Shown here piece after piece: positions 36,104-44,276 of a stretch of DNA of 64,000 bases. The stretch is from Chryseobacterium ginsenosidimutans. GTDB lineage: Bacteria > Bacteroidota > Bacteroidia > Flavobacteriales > Weeksellaceae. The DNA lies in contig NZ_JANUCO010000001.1 of NCBI RefSeq assembly GCF_024807225.1, positions 558,001 through 622,000 on the forward strand, in the 5' to 3' direction. Below the pieces are notes generated by a model, which saw nothing but the letters and a program-made list of their open reading frames with translations, had not been told where the DNA came from and searched no databases. Made by a program: the position numbers and the translations under genes. The stretch's first letter is position 1. Each line of letters opens with the position of its first letter.

Positions 36104-37054
36104 ATGAAAAATACAATTATTTGTTTCTTTTTACTTCTCCTGTCATCTGTTAATGCGCAGACCAAAATTGCGGGAAGTTATCACGTAAGTTCGGGAAATC
36201 CTGATGATGGCGGCTACAATTGGGTTTTAATGGAAAATCATGAGTTTGCGATGTTCACTTTCGGGCAGATTATTGCCGGAAAATGGGAAATCAATCAACA
36301 GAATGTCATTACTTTTTCACCCAATATCCCGAAATATCCTTTTGATGTTTACGGAAGATACGACCCGAAAGTGAAAGGAACAAAGGTGATGTTCAGTAAT
36401 TTTGATAGTAATGAAGATGCTTTTATCGGAAATTCTGAAGCCGGAATTCAGCCTGTTTTGAGTCAAGATGCCAATTGTCTTCCTTATCCGTTGGTGAATG
36501 AATTTAAGGATAAATTTAAAGACATTATCCTTTCAACACCTCTGTATCATGAGGAAAAAGAGAGTTCTTGTAAGGCAGATTTCCAGAAATATAATGATTT
36601 TATCATCACTTATTATTCTTCGAGCAGGAGAGTTCCTCCGTTTAAGGCAGAGTTTAAGGATGGAAGGTTGTATTTTAATAATGCTCAAAAAGCTTCTTCA
36701 GAGCGTAAAGATCTGAAATCGGATGAATTGACGGAAATAGGAATGTATGTTTCGCAGGGAGCTTCTGAAGTTTCAAAAGAGACGATTGTCGCCAATAAAG
36801 TGTACAATGTTATTTCTTACGGAATAGGAGAATCGCAGGAAAAATTTGATGAAGAGTCGTTTTTAAAATTCAATTATAATTATGATCCTTCCACTGAAAT
36901 TTATACCGCAAAAAATAAATATAAAGCCGCAAAAGGAGATGAGTTTCATGATCTGAATATTTTGTATCAATATCATAAAATCGAACTGAAACCTAATGAA
37001 AAGTCTTACAAAAAATCCGACAAAAGCATTTTTAATATTACCTGTAAAAACTGA
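36104..37054 (+). CDS. Secreted protein of unknown function
   Basis: A 316-residue protein with a signal peptide (MKNTIICFFLLLLSSVNAQ). The first ~110 residues look beta-rich (SGNPDDGGYNWVLMENHEFA, then FGQIIAGKWEINQQNVITFS), a pattern seen in small lipocalin-like or DUF domains of Bacteroidota. The rest is polar, with no motif I recognise. It is convergent with tadA, only 2 bases apart. Confidence 0.7.
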   Translation: MKNTIICFFLLLLSSVNAQTKIAGSYHVSSGNPDDGGYNWVLMENHEFAMFTFGQIIAGKWEINQQNVITFSPNIPKYPFDVYGRYDPKVKGTKVMFSNFDSNEDAFIGNSEAGIQPVLSQDANCLPYPLVNEFKDKFKDIILSTPLYHEEKESSCKADFQKYNDFIITYYSSSRRVPPFKAEFKDGRLYFNNAQKASSERKDLKSDELTEIGMYVSQGASEVSKETIVANKVYNVISYGIGESQEKFDEESFLKFNYNYDPSTEIYTAKNKYKAAKGDEFHDLNILYQYHKIELKPNEKSYKKSDKSIFNITCKN

Positions 37055-37056
37055 TG

Positions 37057-37488
37057 TTATCTTTTTGATTTAAAGAATTCTCTCACAATCGAAGAGCATT
37101 CGTTTTCCATAATTCCGGTTACGATTTCCGTTTTAGGATGAAGGGAAAGATTTTTATTGATAAAACCTCTCTGTTCGTCTCGCGCGCCAATCACCACCTT
37201 TGTAATTTGCGCCCAGGAAAGCGCCCCAGAACACATAACGCAAGGTTCGAGCGTTACATAAAGAGTGCAGTCTTTTAGATATTTTCCACCCAAAAAATTG
37301 GCAGCAGAAGTTATCGCCTGCATTTCTGCATGAGCGGTAACATCGTTCAATGTCTCCGTAAGATTATGGGCTCTTGCGATTACACGATTGTTGGAAACCA
37401 CGACACAGCCAATCGGAACCTCATCTTTTTCCAAAGCCATTTCGGCTTCATTAAGAGCCATTTTCATGAAATATTCGTCGGTAAACAT
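37057..37488 (-). CDS. tadA: tRNA-specific adenosine deaminase (nucleoside deaminase family)
   Basis: 143 residues with the complete cytidine-deaminase-fold signature: HAEMQAI (zinc His and catalytic Glu, residues ~52-58) and LEPCVMCSGAL (two zinc Cys). KDEVPIGCVVV and the C-terminal SSIVREFFKSKR also fit TadA. It converts the wobble adenosine of tRNA-Arg to inosine. The upstream gene ends 1 base before its ATG, so both share a transcript. Confidence 0.93.
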   Translation of the reverse strand: MFTDEYFMKMALNEAEMALEKDEVPIGCVVVSNNRVIARAHNLTETLNDVTAHAEMQAITSAANFLGGKYLKDCTLYVTLEPCVMCSGALSWAQITKVVIGARDEQRGFINKNLSLHPKTEIVTGIMENECSSIVREFFKSKR

Positions 37489-38121
37489 TTAGTCTTCAAG
37501 ATTCATAGTTAAAGGAAGTCGGAATCGGTATCTTACCGGATCTCCGTTGTTGATTGCCGGAGAAAATTTTTGCTGAAGAGAGTAGAGTGCAATTTCCGCC
37601 TGTCTGTTGAAGGTGAAATTATCTCCCTGTGCTTCCACATTGGTAATACTTCCGTCTTTTTCTACAATGAAGGCAACATTGGCTTTTACAGTTTTAATGT
37701 CGGAATAGACCCCTCCAAGATAGAAAATATCGGCAACTTCTTTTCGAAGTTCGTTGATTCCGCCGGGATAATCGGCAACTTTATCAATAACCGGAGAAGC
37801 CAAAACAAGAGCTTCTGCAGGTGAATTCTTTTTTATTAACTGTAATTTGTTGAGGTCTTCGAGGTTTTTTGTTTTCAATAAAGCTCCGGTCAGCGCAATA
37901 TTTTCGATACTGTCCATTTTTTGCATGAACAGAACATAATCAAGCTTGATGGAAGCCTTATGGTAATTATCAGTTTCGGCATCAAACTTTTTCTTAAACT
38001 CTTTACCAAGCATGGATCGATGCTGATTGTAATAGTTTTTAATAAGCTTGAATTCTTCGGTCTGCTGCGAGAAACAGAGAGAAGAAATAAGGCAGAAAAG
38101 ATAAAGGAAAAGAGATTTCAC
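37489..38121 (-). CDS. Secreted protein with TonB-C-like domain
   Basis: A 210-residue protein with a signal peptide (MKSLFLYLFCLISSLCFSQ), a helical charged middle and a C-terminal part resembling the TonB C-terminal fold: ADIFYLGGVYSDIKTVKANV, then FIVEKDGSITNVEAQGDNFT and AEIALYSLQQKFSPAINNG. There is no membrane anchor for a true energy transducer, so it is one of the many Bacteroidota proteins that carry a TonB-C fold alone. Role unknown. It precedes tadA. Confidence 0.72.
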   Translation of the reverse strand: MKSLFLYLFCLISSLCFSQQTEEFKLIKNYYNQHRSMLGKEFKKKFDAETDNYHKASIKLDYVLFMQKMDSIENIALTGALLKTKNLEDLNKLQLIKKNSPAEALVLASPVIDKVADYPGGINELRKEVADIFYLGGVYSDIKTVKANVAFIVEKDGSITNVEAQGDNFTFNRQAEIALYSLQQKFSPAINNGDPVRYRFRLPLTMNLED

Positions 38122-38174
38122 TTTTGATATATTTATGTAAATGTAATCAAAAAATATGAAATACTTTGACGTGC

Positions 38175-39095
38175 TTAACTTTCCAAATAGCTGTTCAGGG
38201 ATTCCTGCAAGTGATTACGGATGTCTTCAACTAAGCCTTTAGGTTCTAAAACCTGAACTTCTTTTCCATAAGAAAGAATTTCCTGCATAAAGTCGTAAGT
38301 CGGGTGTAGAAAAAACTCAAAAAAGATCTTTTCAGGCGTTTCTTTGGTTTCTTTCTGAGACTGATGAAGCGGAAAGCTTTTGATATATTCTCCCTGATGT
38401 CGGCTGCATTTCAAGACGATTTTTTGAGGATTCTGTTCCGTAAGATTCATCACTCCGAAAGCATTTTTAAAATGTTCGCGGAAATTGTATTTATATTTTT
38501 CCCTAAACTGTTTGTCGCTCACATCAAGATAATTGATCCTGTCTAAACCGAATGATTTTAAGGCTTTATCTTTTGTGTCAATCGCAATAAGGTACCATCT
38601 GTCTTTTGATTCCTTCAAAGCTAAAGGATGAACTTTTCGGGAAGTCATGATCTTGTTTTTGTAATTGTAATGCTCGAAAGAAACGATTCTTTTGTTTCGA
38701 ATGGCGAAAAACAGATCGTAAAAATTTTCAACTCCCGTTGGTTTTCTGCTTTCAAAAAAGATAAAATCTGAGAAATCGGGATGAAGATTCAGAGCATTGC
38801 TCACCTGAAAAGATTCCAGTAATTTTTGGTTGTATTCATCCACCTCCATGTTCGGACGGCTCTCAATATAATACCGGTTGTCACCCTTTTTTTTATTATG
38901 AATGGAAAGACTAAAAAGACCTGAAATCTCACGAATATCCCTCTGCAAAGTACGGATGGAATAGCTCTTGATATCTGCATCCTGAAATTCGAAAGAGTTG
39001 AGTAGATAGTCCTCCAGCTGCGAATAGGTAGCCGGAGAACTTTCTAATCTTTTTATAATTAAGGCATATCTTGTCAGGTAAAAATCTTTTTTCAT
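38175..39095 (-). CDS. WYL-domain transcriptional regulator
   Basis: A 306-residue regulator. The N-terminus is a winged helix-turn-helix (ESSPATYSQLEDYLLNS, then YSIRTLQRDIREISGLFSLS, the recognition region). The centre holds the WYL domain: MTSRKVHPLALKESKDRWYL with the WYL-type sequence (here WYLIAID), FGLDRINYLDV, and the C-terminal WCX-like extension. WYL proteins such as PafBC sense nucleic-acid or ligand signals, often in DNA-damage or phage-defence control. Its own promoter carries the cleanest copy of an operator found at four other promoters of the adjacent toxin/lysis block, so I infer it controls that block and itself. Confidence 0.88.
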   Translation of the reverse strand: MKKDFYLTRYALIIKRLESSPATYSQLEDYLLNSFEFQDADIKSYSIRTLQRDIREISGLFSLSIHNKKKGDNRYYIESRPNMEVDEYNQKLLESFQVSNALNLHPDFSDFIFFESRKPTGVENFYDLFFAIRNKRIVSFEHYNYKNKIMTSRKVHPLALKESKDRWYLIAIDTKDKALKSFGLDRINYLDVSDKQFREKYKYNFREHFKNAFGVMNLTEQNPQKIVLKCSRHQGEYIKSFPLHQSQKETKETPEKIFFEFFLHPTYDFMQEILSYGKEVQVLEPKGLVEDIRNHLQESLNSYLES

Positions 39096-39112
39096 GAATG
39101 AATTTTATAAGA

Positions 39113-39146
39113 CAAATATATGGGGTTAATGCGACAAAAGGTGTCG
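39113..39146 (-). promoter_or_regulatory. WYL-box promoter (a), in front of the WYL gene
   Basis: Leftward -7 box TATATTTG (39113-39120). Eleven bases upstream lies the inverted repeat CGACA-AAAGG-TGTCG (39132-39146), both arms perfect. The WYL ATG is 18 bases downstream of the box. The same arrangement occurs at 50585, 50931, 52441 and 53033. Confidence 0.75.
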
Positions 39147-39187
39147 TGTTTTATTTTTTTGTTTAGGATTTTAGATTTTCTTTACAT

Positions 39188-39553
39188 TCAGGTTGATATA
39201 TTATAATCTAAAATAATGGAAGTAATATTGTTTTGTTTTTTAAATTTTAGCGAAAATATTTTAAAACGTTCATACTCTTCTGCTGTAAAAGAATCTATAG
39301 TATGTTTATTTTGAATAATGCATAATGCCCAATGTAGAGGAATTTGATGATTTATGAAATCCACACCTTCATAATCTTCTAAATCATTTAAAAGATTTAC
39401 AAAGTAATCATAAAATTCATTTTGAATAATTTTTTTTTCAAAAAAATCTGTAATCAGCTGACAAACAAAATCAAAATATTTTTCGCGTAGAAAAATTCTT
39501 TTTTGCCCATCTTCATCAGTAAATAAGAATTCATTGTTTTTAATATGTTTCAT
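39188..39553 (-). CDS. Putative immunity protein (third cassette)
   Basis: A 121-residue acidic protein without signal peptide (LTDFFEKKI-like helices; LLNDLEDYEGVDFINHQIPL; ALCIIQNKHTIDSFTAEEYE). I do not recognise the family. It starts 2 bases after the stop of a toxin-tip remnant (39556-39738). This toxin-then-immunity order, repeated three times in the locus, is the reason for the call. Confidence 0.55.
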   Translation of the reverse strand: MKHIKNNEFLFTDEDGQKRIFLREKYFDFVCQLITDFFEKKIIQNEFYDYFVNLLNDLEDYEGVDFINHQIPLHWALCIIQNKHTIDSFTAEEYERFKIFSLKFKKQNNITSIILDYNIST

Positions 39554-39555
39554 AA

Positions 39556-39738
39556 CTATTGTTTTAATTCTTTTTGTAAAAATTTTGTTACCCAGCTATA
39601 ATCAGTACCCGTGATAAAATCTAAATGATATTGTTGTAACCATTTGATGTTATTTCTAACATTTTTTCTGATTTATATTCAAAATAGGTAATTTTGTTCC
39701 TTTATTACTTTTAAGAAAGATCTTTCTTTACAGTTAAA
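39556..39738 (-). pseudogene. C-terminal remnant of a toxin tip
   Basis: No start codon. One leftward frame reads FLKSNKGTKLPILNINQK; one A fewer in an A6 run (T6 at 39662-39667) joins it to VRNNIKWLQQYHLDFITGTD and then YSWVTKFLQKELKQ and a stop. The fragment is coherent and ends 2 bases before an immunity-like gene, just as complete toxins do here. I do not recognise the toxin family. It lies downstream of a terminator and should be silent. Confidence 0.5.
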
Positions 39739-39754
39739 TTATGAATAAAAAAGT

Positions 39755-39780
39755 ACGGCAACTTGTGGTTGCTGTTAGGA
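39755..39780 (-). terminator. Terminator between the second and third immunity cassettes
   Basis: Read leftward: ACAGCAAC pairs with GTTGCCGT around a 5-base loop, then TTTTTT. It closes the unit ending at 39781. Confidence 0.75.
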
Positions 39781-40149
39781 TTATCTTCCAATGTCGGCAA
39801 GAAATTTTTTAAAACTTTTCATAAACCCTATAAACTCATCAAATGTCCAAATAAGATCTGCTTCTTCTCCATCATTTGTCTTATCAAAAAAGTATACCCT
39901 ATCTTTGTGAATATAAATCATCAAATCGCTTCCTTCCACTTGATATCTATATTTTGCATCTCCTGTTAAAGCACTCGAGTTATTAATTATTAGCTGAACT
40001 TCATTACTCGTCCAACCGTGCCAAGCTATTTCAAATAACACCTTATGCATTTCATCCAAAGACTCGTAGTCAACACCAAAATCGTATGTTATTTTATCTT
40101 TTGGCATAGTTCCGTAACTGAAGTCTATTTTTTTAAATTTGTACTTCAT
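39781..40149 (-). CDS. Putative immunity protein (second cassette, downstream gene)
   Basis: A 122-residue cytoplasmic protein (start MKYKFKKIDFSYGTMPKDKI; end TFDEFIGFMKSFKKFLADIG). The end is clearly related in pattern to the neighbour at 40221 (LTFDEVLDILQQMYDFLKSI), so the two probably share a fold and arose by duplication or from the same immunity family. Family not recognised. It follows a 50-base stretch that looks like the last codons of a lost toxin. Confidence 0.55.
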   Translation of the reverse strand: MKYKFKKIDFSYGTMPKDKITYDFGVDYESLDEMHKVLFEIAWHGWTSNEVQLIINNSSALTGDAKYRYQVEGSDLMIYIHKDRVYFFDKTNDGEEADLIWTFDEFIGFMKSFKKFLADIGR

Positions 40150-40167
40150 TTTTTTATTTTTATGTAA

Positions 40168-40220
40168 TTATATAATAGGTGAAGCATTAGTAATATTACC
40201 CAAGCTATCAAATTCTATTT
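40168..40220 (-). pseudogene. Possible last codons of a lost toxin
   Basis: Between two immunity-like genes one leftward frame reads IEFDSLGNITNASPII and stops 18 bases before the next gene start. The position fits a toxin C-terminus left after deletion, but the piece is only 17 codons. Confidence 0.25.
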
Positions 40221-40577
40221 TTATTTACCTATACTTTTTAGAAAATCATACATTTGCTGAAGAATATCTAACACTTCATCAAAGGTCAATCTAAGGTATT
40301 CTTTATCATCATATTGCCCCGTTACAAAACCTCCAAGATCATTGAAAACGGTTATAAGTCCTGGCGAGCCTTCAAATCCAATGTCGAACCCATCATTTCC
40401 ATTTTCATCATTGAATGTGCCCTCTTTACATTGTTTAGCCCACTCAATATCTTCTTTTACACGATCTGATCGCCAATGCTTATTTCCTATTAACTCAATT
40501 GAACTATACTTATTTTCAATTGGTTTAATAAGAAGCCAATCAGACTTTTGATCATACTCGAATTTTAATTTTATCAA
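40221..40577 (-). CDS. Putative immunity protein to the EndoU-type tip
   Basis: A 118-residue acidic protein starting 9 bases after the stop of the EndoU-type toxin cassette. Features: LKFEYDQKSDWLLIKPIENK at the N-terminus, NDENGNDGFDIGFEGSPGLI in the middle, and a helical end like that of the gene at 39781. Position makes it the likely cognate immunity protein of the EndoU tip. I do not recognise a named immunity family. Confidence 0.55.
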   Translation of the reverse strand: MIKLKFEYDQKSDWLLIKPIENKYSSIELIGNKHWRSDRVKEDIEWAKQCKEGTFNDENGNDGFDIGFEGSPGLITVFNDLGGFVTGQYDDKEYLRLTFDEVLDILQQMYDFLKSIGK

Positions 40578-40586
40578 ATTATATTT

Positions 40587-41292
40587 TTAATTAATTCTTG
40601 GATGGCTAACTTTAGGAGGAGTAGTTATTAATTTTCCATCATTATAAATAAATTCTATCTCCATGCCAGTAGTTGTTTTTCCTATATAGTTTTCAACTAA
40701 AACAATATCTTGAAGCTTAGATGCTGTTTTAATTTTATTTTTATAAGCAACTGCAACCTCCCCATCAATACGTAAATCATCCCAATTTTTTCGGAAACAT
40801 TGTCGCAGCTCCTCTTTGCTGTTTACCATCAATTCTAATTGTTGAATTATTTTTATTAATAAAACCTTCTGGAGTTGGATTATCTTTATCATACATTTTT
40901 AGTAGTGCTATAAATGGTTCGTCATCTTTAGGATTAAGAGGTATGGTATTTCCCTTTATTTGCAATAAACCATCTGTTACCGCTTGGTAGCTATGTCCTC
41001 CTATTCCGGTTTTTCTTATTCTTTCCTTTCCAAATTCATCAAGTTTTTTAGTAACCTTCACTTCACCATTTCGATGTTTTTTCAGTTTCGCCATAAATTC
41101 TGCCCCGAATTCTTTGATAAATTCTTTTAGAGAATTGTTTCTATAAGTATTTTCTAAATACTCATTTGCCGTTTTCCCTTCCTTTTTCGCTTTCTTCTCA
41201 ATATCATCTAAAAGATCATCAAATTTTTCTTCTGGTATATCATCAAAATAAGTAATATTTCCTTTTTTAATAGAGCATAAAAAAACGGCAAT
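40587..41292 (-). pseudogene. Orphan EndoU-type nuclease toxin cassette, frameshifted and without a start
   Basis: An open leftward frame begins inside a terminator (41292), with no proper start. It encodes an adaptor (NITYFDDIPEEKFDDLLDDI, then AKKEGKTANEYL) closely matching that of the active toxin, then a nuclease domain: TGIGGHSYQAVTDG and ATMFPK. One A too many in an A6 run (T6 at 40786-40791) shifts the frame; correcting it continues NWDDLRIDGEVAVAYKNK, YIGKTTTGMEIEF and GKLITTPP. The FPKNW..., YxGxTxxGxxI and GxIxTxxP pattern resembles bacterial EndoU RNases. Lacking promoter and start, it is a silent donor tip. Confidence 0.7.
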
Positions 41293-41306
41293 TTATGATT
41301 GCCGTT
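41284..41306 (-). terminator. Terminator after the active toxin-immunity pair
   Basis: AACGGCAAT and its complement ATTGCCGTT form a 9-bp stem around a 5-base loop; leftward it is followed by seven T. It separates the expressed unit from the orphan cassettes. Confidence 0.85.
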
Positions 41307-41324
41307 ATAGAATGATTCTTAAAT

Positions 41325-41715
41325 TTAATCTAGACCATTATAAAAATTTGTATTGTTATTTCGTTTAACAACTCCATTTTCTCTTTTTTCAAATATATAA
41401 TCTCCATTAAGATCAAAATAATAATCCTCATCAGGATAAATTTCATTAACTATTGTATATACTATATCTAAAATAGAATTTCTTAATAGAATTGGTTTCT
41501 GCTTCTTTATCTATAATGTCAAGTGATATTTCTGAAATCTCTCCAAGATCAATATTAATAATAGTTCCATCAAAATTTCCATTTATAAAGCCATATTTAG
41601 TATTGTATAAATCAGAAATTAAAAAAAAATTGCTTTTATTTTTTTTTATCAAGTCAGATATTTCCTTTTTCTTTTCAACTTTTCGTTTAAATTTTAAATA
41701 ATATGTAAGTGCCAT
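41325..41715 (-). pseudogene. Putative immunity gene of the active toxin, frameshifted
   Basis: The first 89 codons read MALTYYLKFKRKVEKKKEIS to IIDKEAETNS and then hit a stop at 41446. One extra A in AGAAACC (41496-41498 on the forward strand, TTT) explains it: AGAACC gives DKEAEPILLRNSILDIVYTI, then EIYPDEDYYFDLNGDYIFEK, ending at 41325 (129 residues). The gene follows the toxin by 3 bases, so it is its natural immunity gene. A cell with an active tRNase toxin and broken immunity would be at risk, so a sequencing error is plausible. Confidence 0.6.
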
Positions 41716-41718
41716 AAT

Positions 41719-42375
41719 TTATTTTGTTAGTTTTAAATGATCAATTTTATTGTTTTTTGTTATGTAGATAACCTCTTCCAATCCTTCAATAGGCCAGTCT
41801 GAAAATTGTTGCTGTAGTTTTGTTAAATCTCCTTTCCAAATTTTTAATTGTAAAACAATTTTTTTTGTCTGACCCTTTTCAACTTTTTTAGCGATTTCTG
41901 TCCAGACTCCACGAACAGCTTTGTCTTCACTAGGAGAGTAACAATCAAAAATGTTTCCTTCAATTTTGTAATCGGGATTTTTTAGTGTTTCTCTTACTAC
42001 AGGATTTTGCTCTATATCATAGCCTTCTTTCGCTAAAATTTCAGCTGCTTCATTTTCTAATTCTAAGGAAATTTTATTATACTCTTCTAAATTAGGTGAA
42101 ATTTTTGTTACTCTACCACTAGGTTTTGCAAACGGATTTTTTGATTTACTTGGTTTTGTCCTATTCCTTAATTCTGCTAATTCATCCAAATACTCATTCG
42201 CTGTTTTGCCTTCTTTTTTGGCTTTTGCCTCAATATCTTTAACAAAATCATCTAAACTTTCTTCTAGTATATCATCAAAATAAGTAATATTTCCTTCTTT
42301 ATTTTTAATAGCACAGACCTTCTTACCATCTTTTACTTTGGTGTCTAATATAATACAATTCCATAAATTTCCCAT
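41719..42375 (-). CDS. Toxin with adaptor domain and CdiA-CT-like tRNase domain
   Basis: 218 residues from the ATG of MGNLWNCIILDTKVKDGKK; a GTG eight codons upstream overlaps the carrier gene. Residues ~1-75 form an adaptor (KEGNITYFDDILEESLDDFV, AKKEGKTANEYLDELA), shared with the orphan EndoU cassette. Residues ~95-218 resemble the CdiA C-terminal tRNase class: AAEILAKEGYDIEQNP, NPDYKIEGNIFDCYSP, then KGQTKKIVLQLKIWKG and GLEEVIYITKNN. Conserved Glu, Asp and Lys in these blocks would be catalytic, cutting tRNA in the target cytoplasm. The carrier gene lies 8 bases upstream and the immunity gene directly downstream. Confidence 0.68.
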   Translation of the reverse strand: MGNLWNCIILDTKVKDGKKVCAIKNKEGNITYFDDILEESLDDFVKDIEAKAKKEGKTANEYLDELAELRNRTKPSKSKNPFAKPSGRVTKISPNLEEYNKISLELENEAAEILAKEGYDIEQNPVVRETLKNPDYKIEGNIFDCYSPSEDKAVRGVWTEIAKKVEKGQTKKIVLQLKIWKGDLTKLQQQFSDWPIEGLEEVIYITKNNKIDHLKLTK

Positions 42376-42383
42376 AGTTTCAT

Positions 42384-44141
42384 TTATTTTATTGGACACA
42401 TATTAAATACACCGTTTTCATACTTGGTAGGGCGAAGTCCTATTTTCTCTAAGTATTCACGTACTTTCGGACTAAAGAAATCATCGTAAATGTCTTTCAC
42501 AAAGTTTTTCACTTTTCCACCAAGGCTAAAAATATCATCAATCCATTTGGATAATTGCTCGAATAAGGCTTTACTACCTTCTTTTAGTTTTTTAATAATA
42601 TATCGGATAAATTCGATGCCCATTGCAAATGCGTCTCCGGCAGTTTTTAAAATACTTGCTATAGATTTACTAAGATTTTGCAAAGGGTTTTTCATGAAAG
42701 AAGCAACGCCTTCAAAAAGTTTCACAACATCTGCAACACCACCTGTAAGTAATGTTTCCAGAACAATGTCTATAATCATTCCGATAATATATCCTAAATA
42801 ATAAAAAACCTGTTCTAAGGTGACTCCTACTGCACTTTTTGTCAACCATTGATAAAGTTTTTGTGCTGCTTGTGCTTGGAAAACGATACTATCTACAAAA
42901 AAATCAATAATATCAAAAGTTCGTAAACTTTCAATTATGCCTTCTACGATTTCAAGAAAATATTCTACGTAAATGTAAGGATCTTTAGATAATTCTTTAG
43001 TCACTTTGTCCCATTCTACTTTAGCTTTGAAAAAGAACCCGATAAGGGAAAAAACACCAGCGATTACATCTATTAAACTATTATATATGCCACATACTAA
43101 CGCATTTGCAGAAGTGAAATCTCTATAAATGATTGCTTCTAAGGAAGGTAGTTTTTTTCTCAAAGAATTTTTAATATTAACTACTTTATTAAAAAACTTA
43201 TTTATTTCCAGACTCAGCATGCTGTAAATGGATTTTGGCAAATAAGATTCCATTCCTGCGATTATTGATGTGAAATTTTTTTTAGTATTTTCTACTAAAC
43301 CAAAAAGATTGTCAAAAATATCTAATATTACTTTTTTATAATTTTGGACATTCTTATTAGTATCATCATTCGTTTTATGCTCGTAAAATGGTTTCATTGT
43401 CTGCCAAACGCTTTCAGGAATTAAGACAGGATTATATTCTCCTTTTTCTGTTTTTGGGTTCCAACCTGTTTCATCTATTTTTAGACTTTCTATTCCTGTT
43501 GCAATGTCATCAAAATACTTTGCTGCAGCATCAAAAGCTTTATCTTCAAAAAAATCAAATATTTCTGAAACAGGAGATTTTATAATTTTCATCAGCCAGT
43601 TTAAAAAGCTTTTTTTATTTGCTAAAACTTTTTTCTCGATAAGATTTCTCATTTCTTTAGGCGAAATTGTGATACTATGTTCTCTAACGAAATCTAGAAT
43701 TTTTGCAAATGGGACTTTTTGAGTGTCTGTTAAATCTTTTGAAACTTTCATCCTCATTACCGTATGCAGATTATATTTATCATCAATTTCCATAAACAAA
43801 ACAATTGTATTATCTGTAGGATCCTGAAGTTGCCTGTATCTTTCTAAAAGAAAAATACCATCTTTGCTTGCAAAAAGTTTTACAGTAATATCTCCGAAAA
43901 TTCCTTTATAATATTTATAAACCAATACTTCTTCAATTTGCTGCTCTTTAATGGGATCTGTTTTATCGGTATAAACCTCATAATTTTCAGATTTGATTAA
44001 TGGCTTTCCTCCAAAAAATTGATCAGCCATTTGCTGTGTCGTAAGTTTTTCTTCCTTATTTGATTTTTCTACACCGAATGCTTCCCAATTATTTTTTGAA
44101 TATTCTTTAAAGGAAGGCTTGTTATTTATTTCTAAACTCAT
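42384..44141 (-). CDS. 585-residue carrier protein with hydrophobic helices (pre-toxin)
   Basis: No signal peptide and no family I can name. Residues ~1-180 are polar (LTTQQMADQFFGGKPLIKSE), residues ~180-350 mostly helical, and ~355-480 contain strongly hydrophobic helices, e.g. YNSLIDVIAGVFSLIGFFFK and YYLGYIIGMIIDIVLETLLT followed by GGVADVVKLFEG. Such Gly-rich hydrophobic helices occur in the pre-toxin regions of polymorphic toxins and may insert into the target membrane. It ends GLRPTKYENGVFNMCPIK, and the toxin is a separate chain starting 8 bases later, so carrier and tip are probably co-translated and assembled. Confidence 0.6.
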   Translation of the reverse strand: MSLEINNKPSFKEYSKNNWEAFGVEKSNKEEKLTTQQMADQFFGGKPLIKSENYEVYTDKTDPIKEQQIEEVLVYKYYKGIFGDITVKLFASKDGIFLLERYRQLQDPTDNTIVLFMEIDDKYNLHTVMRMKVSKDLTDTQKVPFAKILDFVREHSITISPKEMRNLIEKKVLANKKSFLNWLMKIIKSPVSEIFDFFEDKAFDAAAKYFDDIATGIESLKIDETGWNPKTEKGEYNPVLIPESVWQTMKPFYEHKTNDDTNKNVQNYKKVILDIFDNLFGLVENTKKNFTSIIAGMESYLPKSIYSMLSLEINKFFNKVVNIKNSLRKKLPSLEAIIYRDFTSANALVCGIYNSLIDVIAGVFSLIGFFFKAKVEWDKVTKELSKDPYIYVEYFLEIVEGIIESLRTFDIIDFFVDSIVFQAQAAQKLYQWLTKSAVGVTLEQVFYYLGYIIGMIIDIVLETLLTGGVADVVKLFEGVASFMKNPLQNLSKSIASILKTAGDAFAMGIEFIRYIIKKLKEGSKALFEQLSKWIDDIFSLGGKVKNFVKDIYDDFFSPKVREYLEKIGLRPTKYENGVFNMCPIK

Positions 44142-44254
44142 TTTGTGATTTTTAAGGTTAAAAAAGGCAGAGTTTTTTAGGCTTTCCCTTAATAAATTTT
44201 ATAAATAATTTTAATTATTTATCTAGCGCTATAAAATTTTGTGAATTAGTTTAC

Positions 44255-44262
44255 TAATTTTG
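44255..44262 (+). promoter_or_regulatory. -7 box of the small rightward gene in the toxin operon
   Basis: TAATTTTG matches TAnnTTTG, 14 bases before the ATG at 44277. A TTTTG lies upstream but with short spacing. Confidence 0.4.
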
Positions 44263-44276
44263 TTTAAAAGATTAAT

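Noticed and set aside
41446..41715. A complete 89-residue gene ending at 41446
   Set aside because: The downstream DNA continues a coherent acidic protein in the next frame, and one base removed in AGAAACC joins them; treated as one frameshifted immunity gene.
42376..42399. GTG start for the tRNase-like toxin
   Set aside because: It overlaps the carrier gene. The ATG at 42375 begins right before the shared toxin-side region and has normal spacing to the carrier stop.
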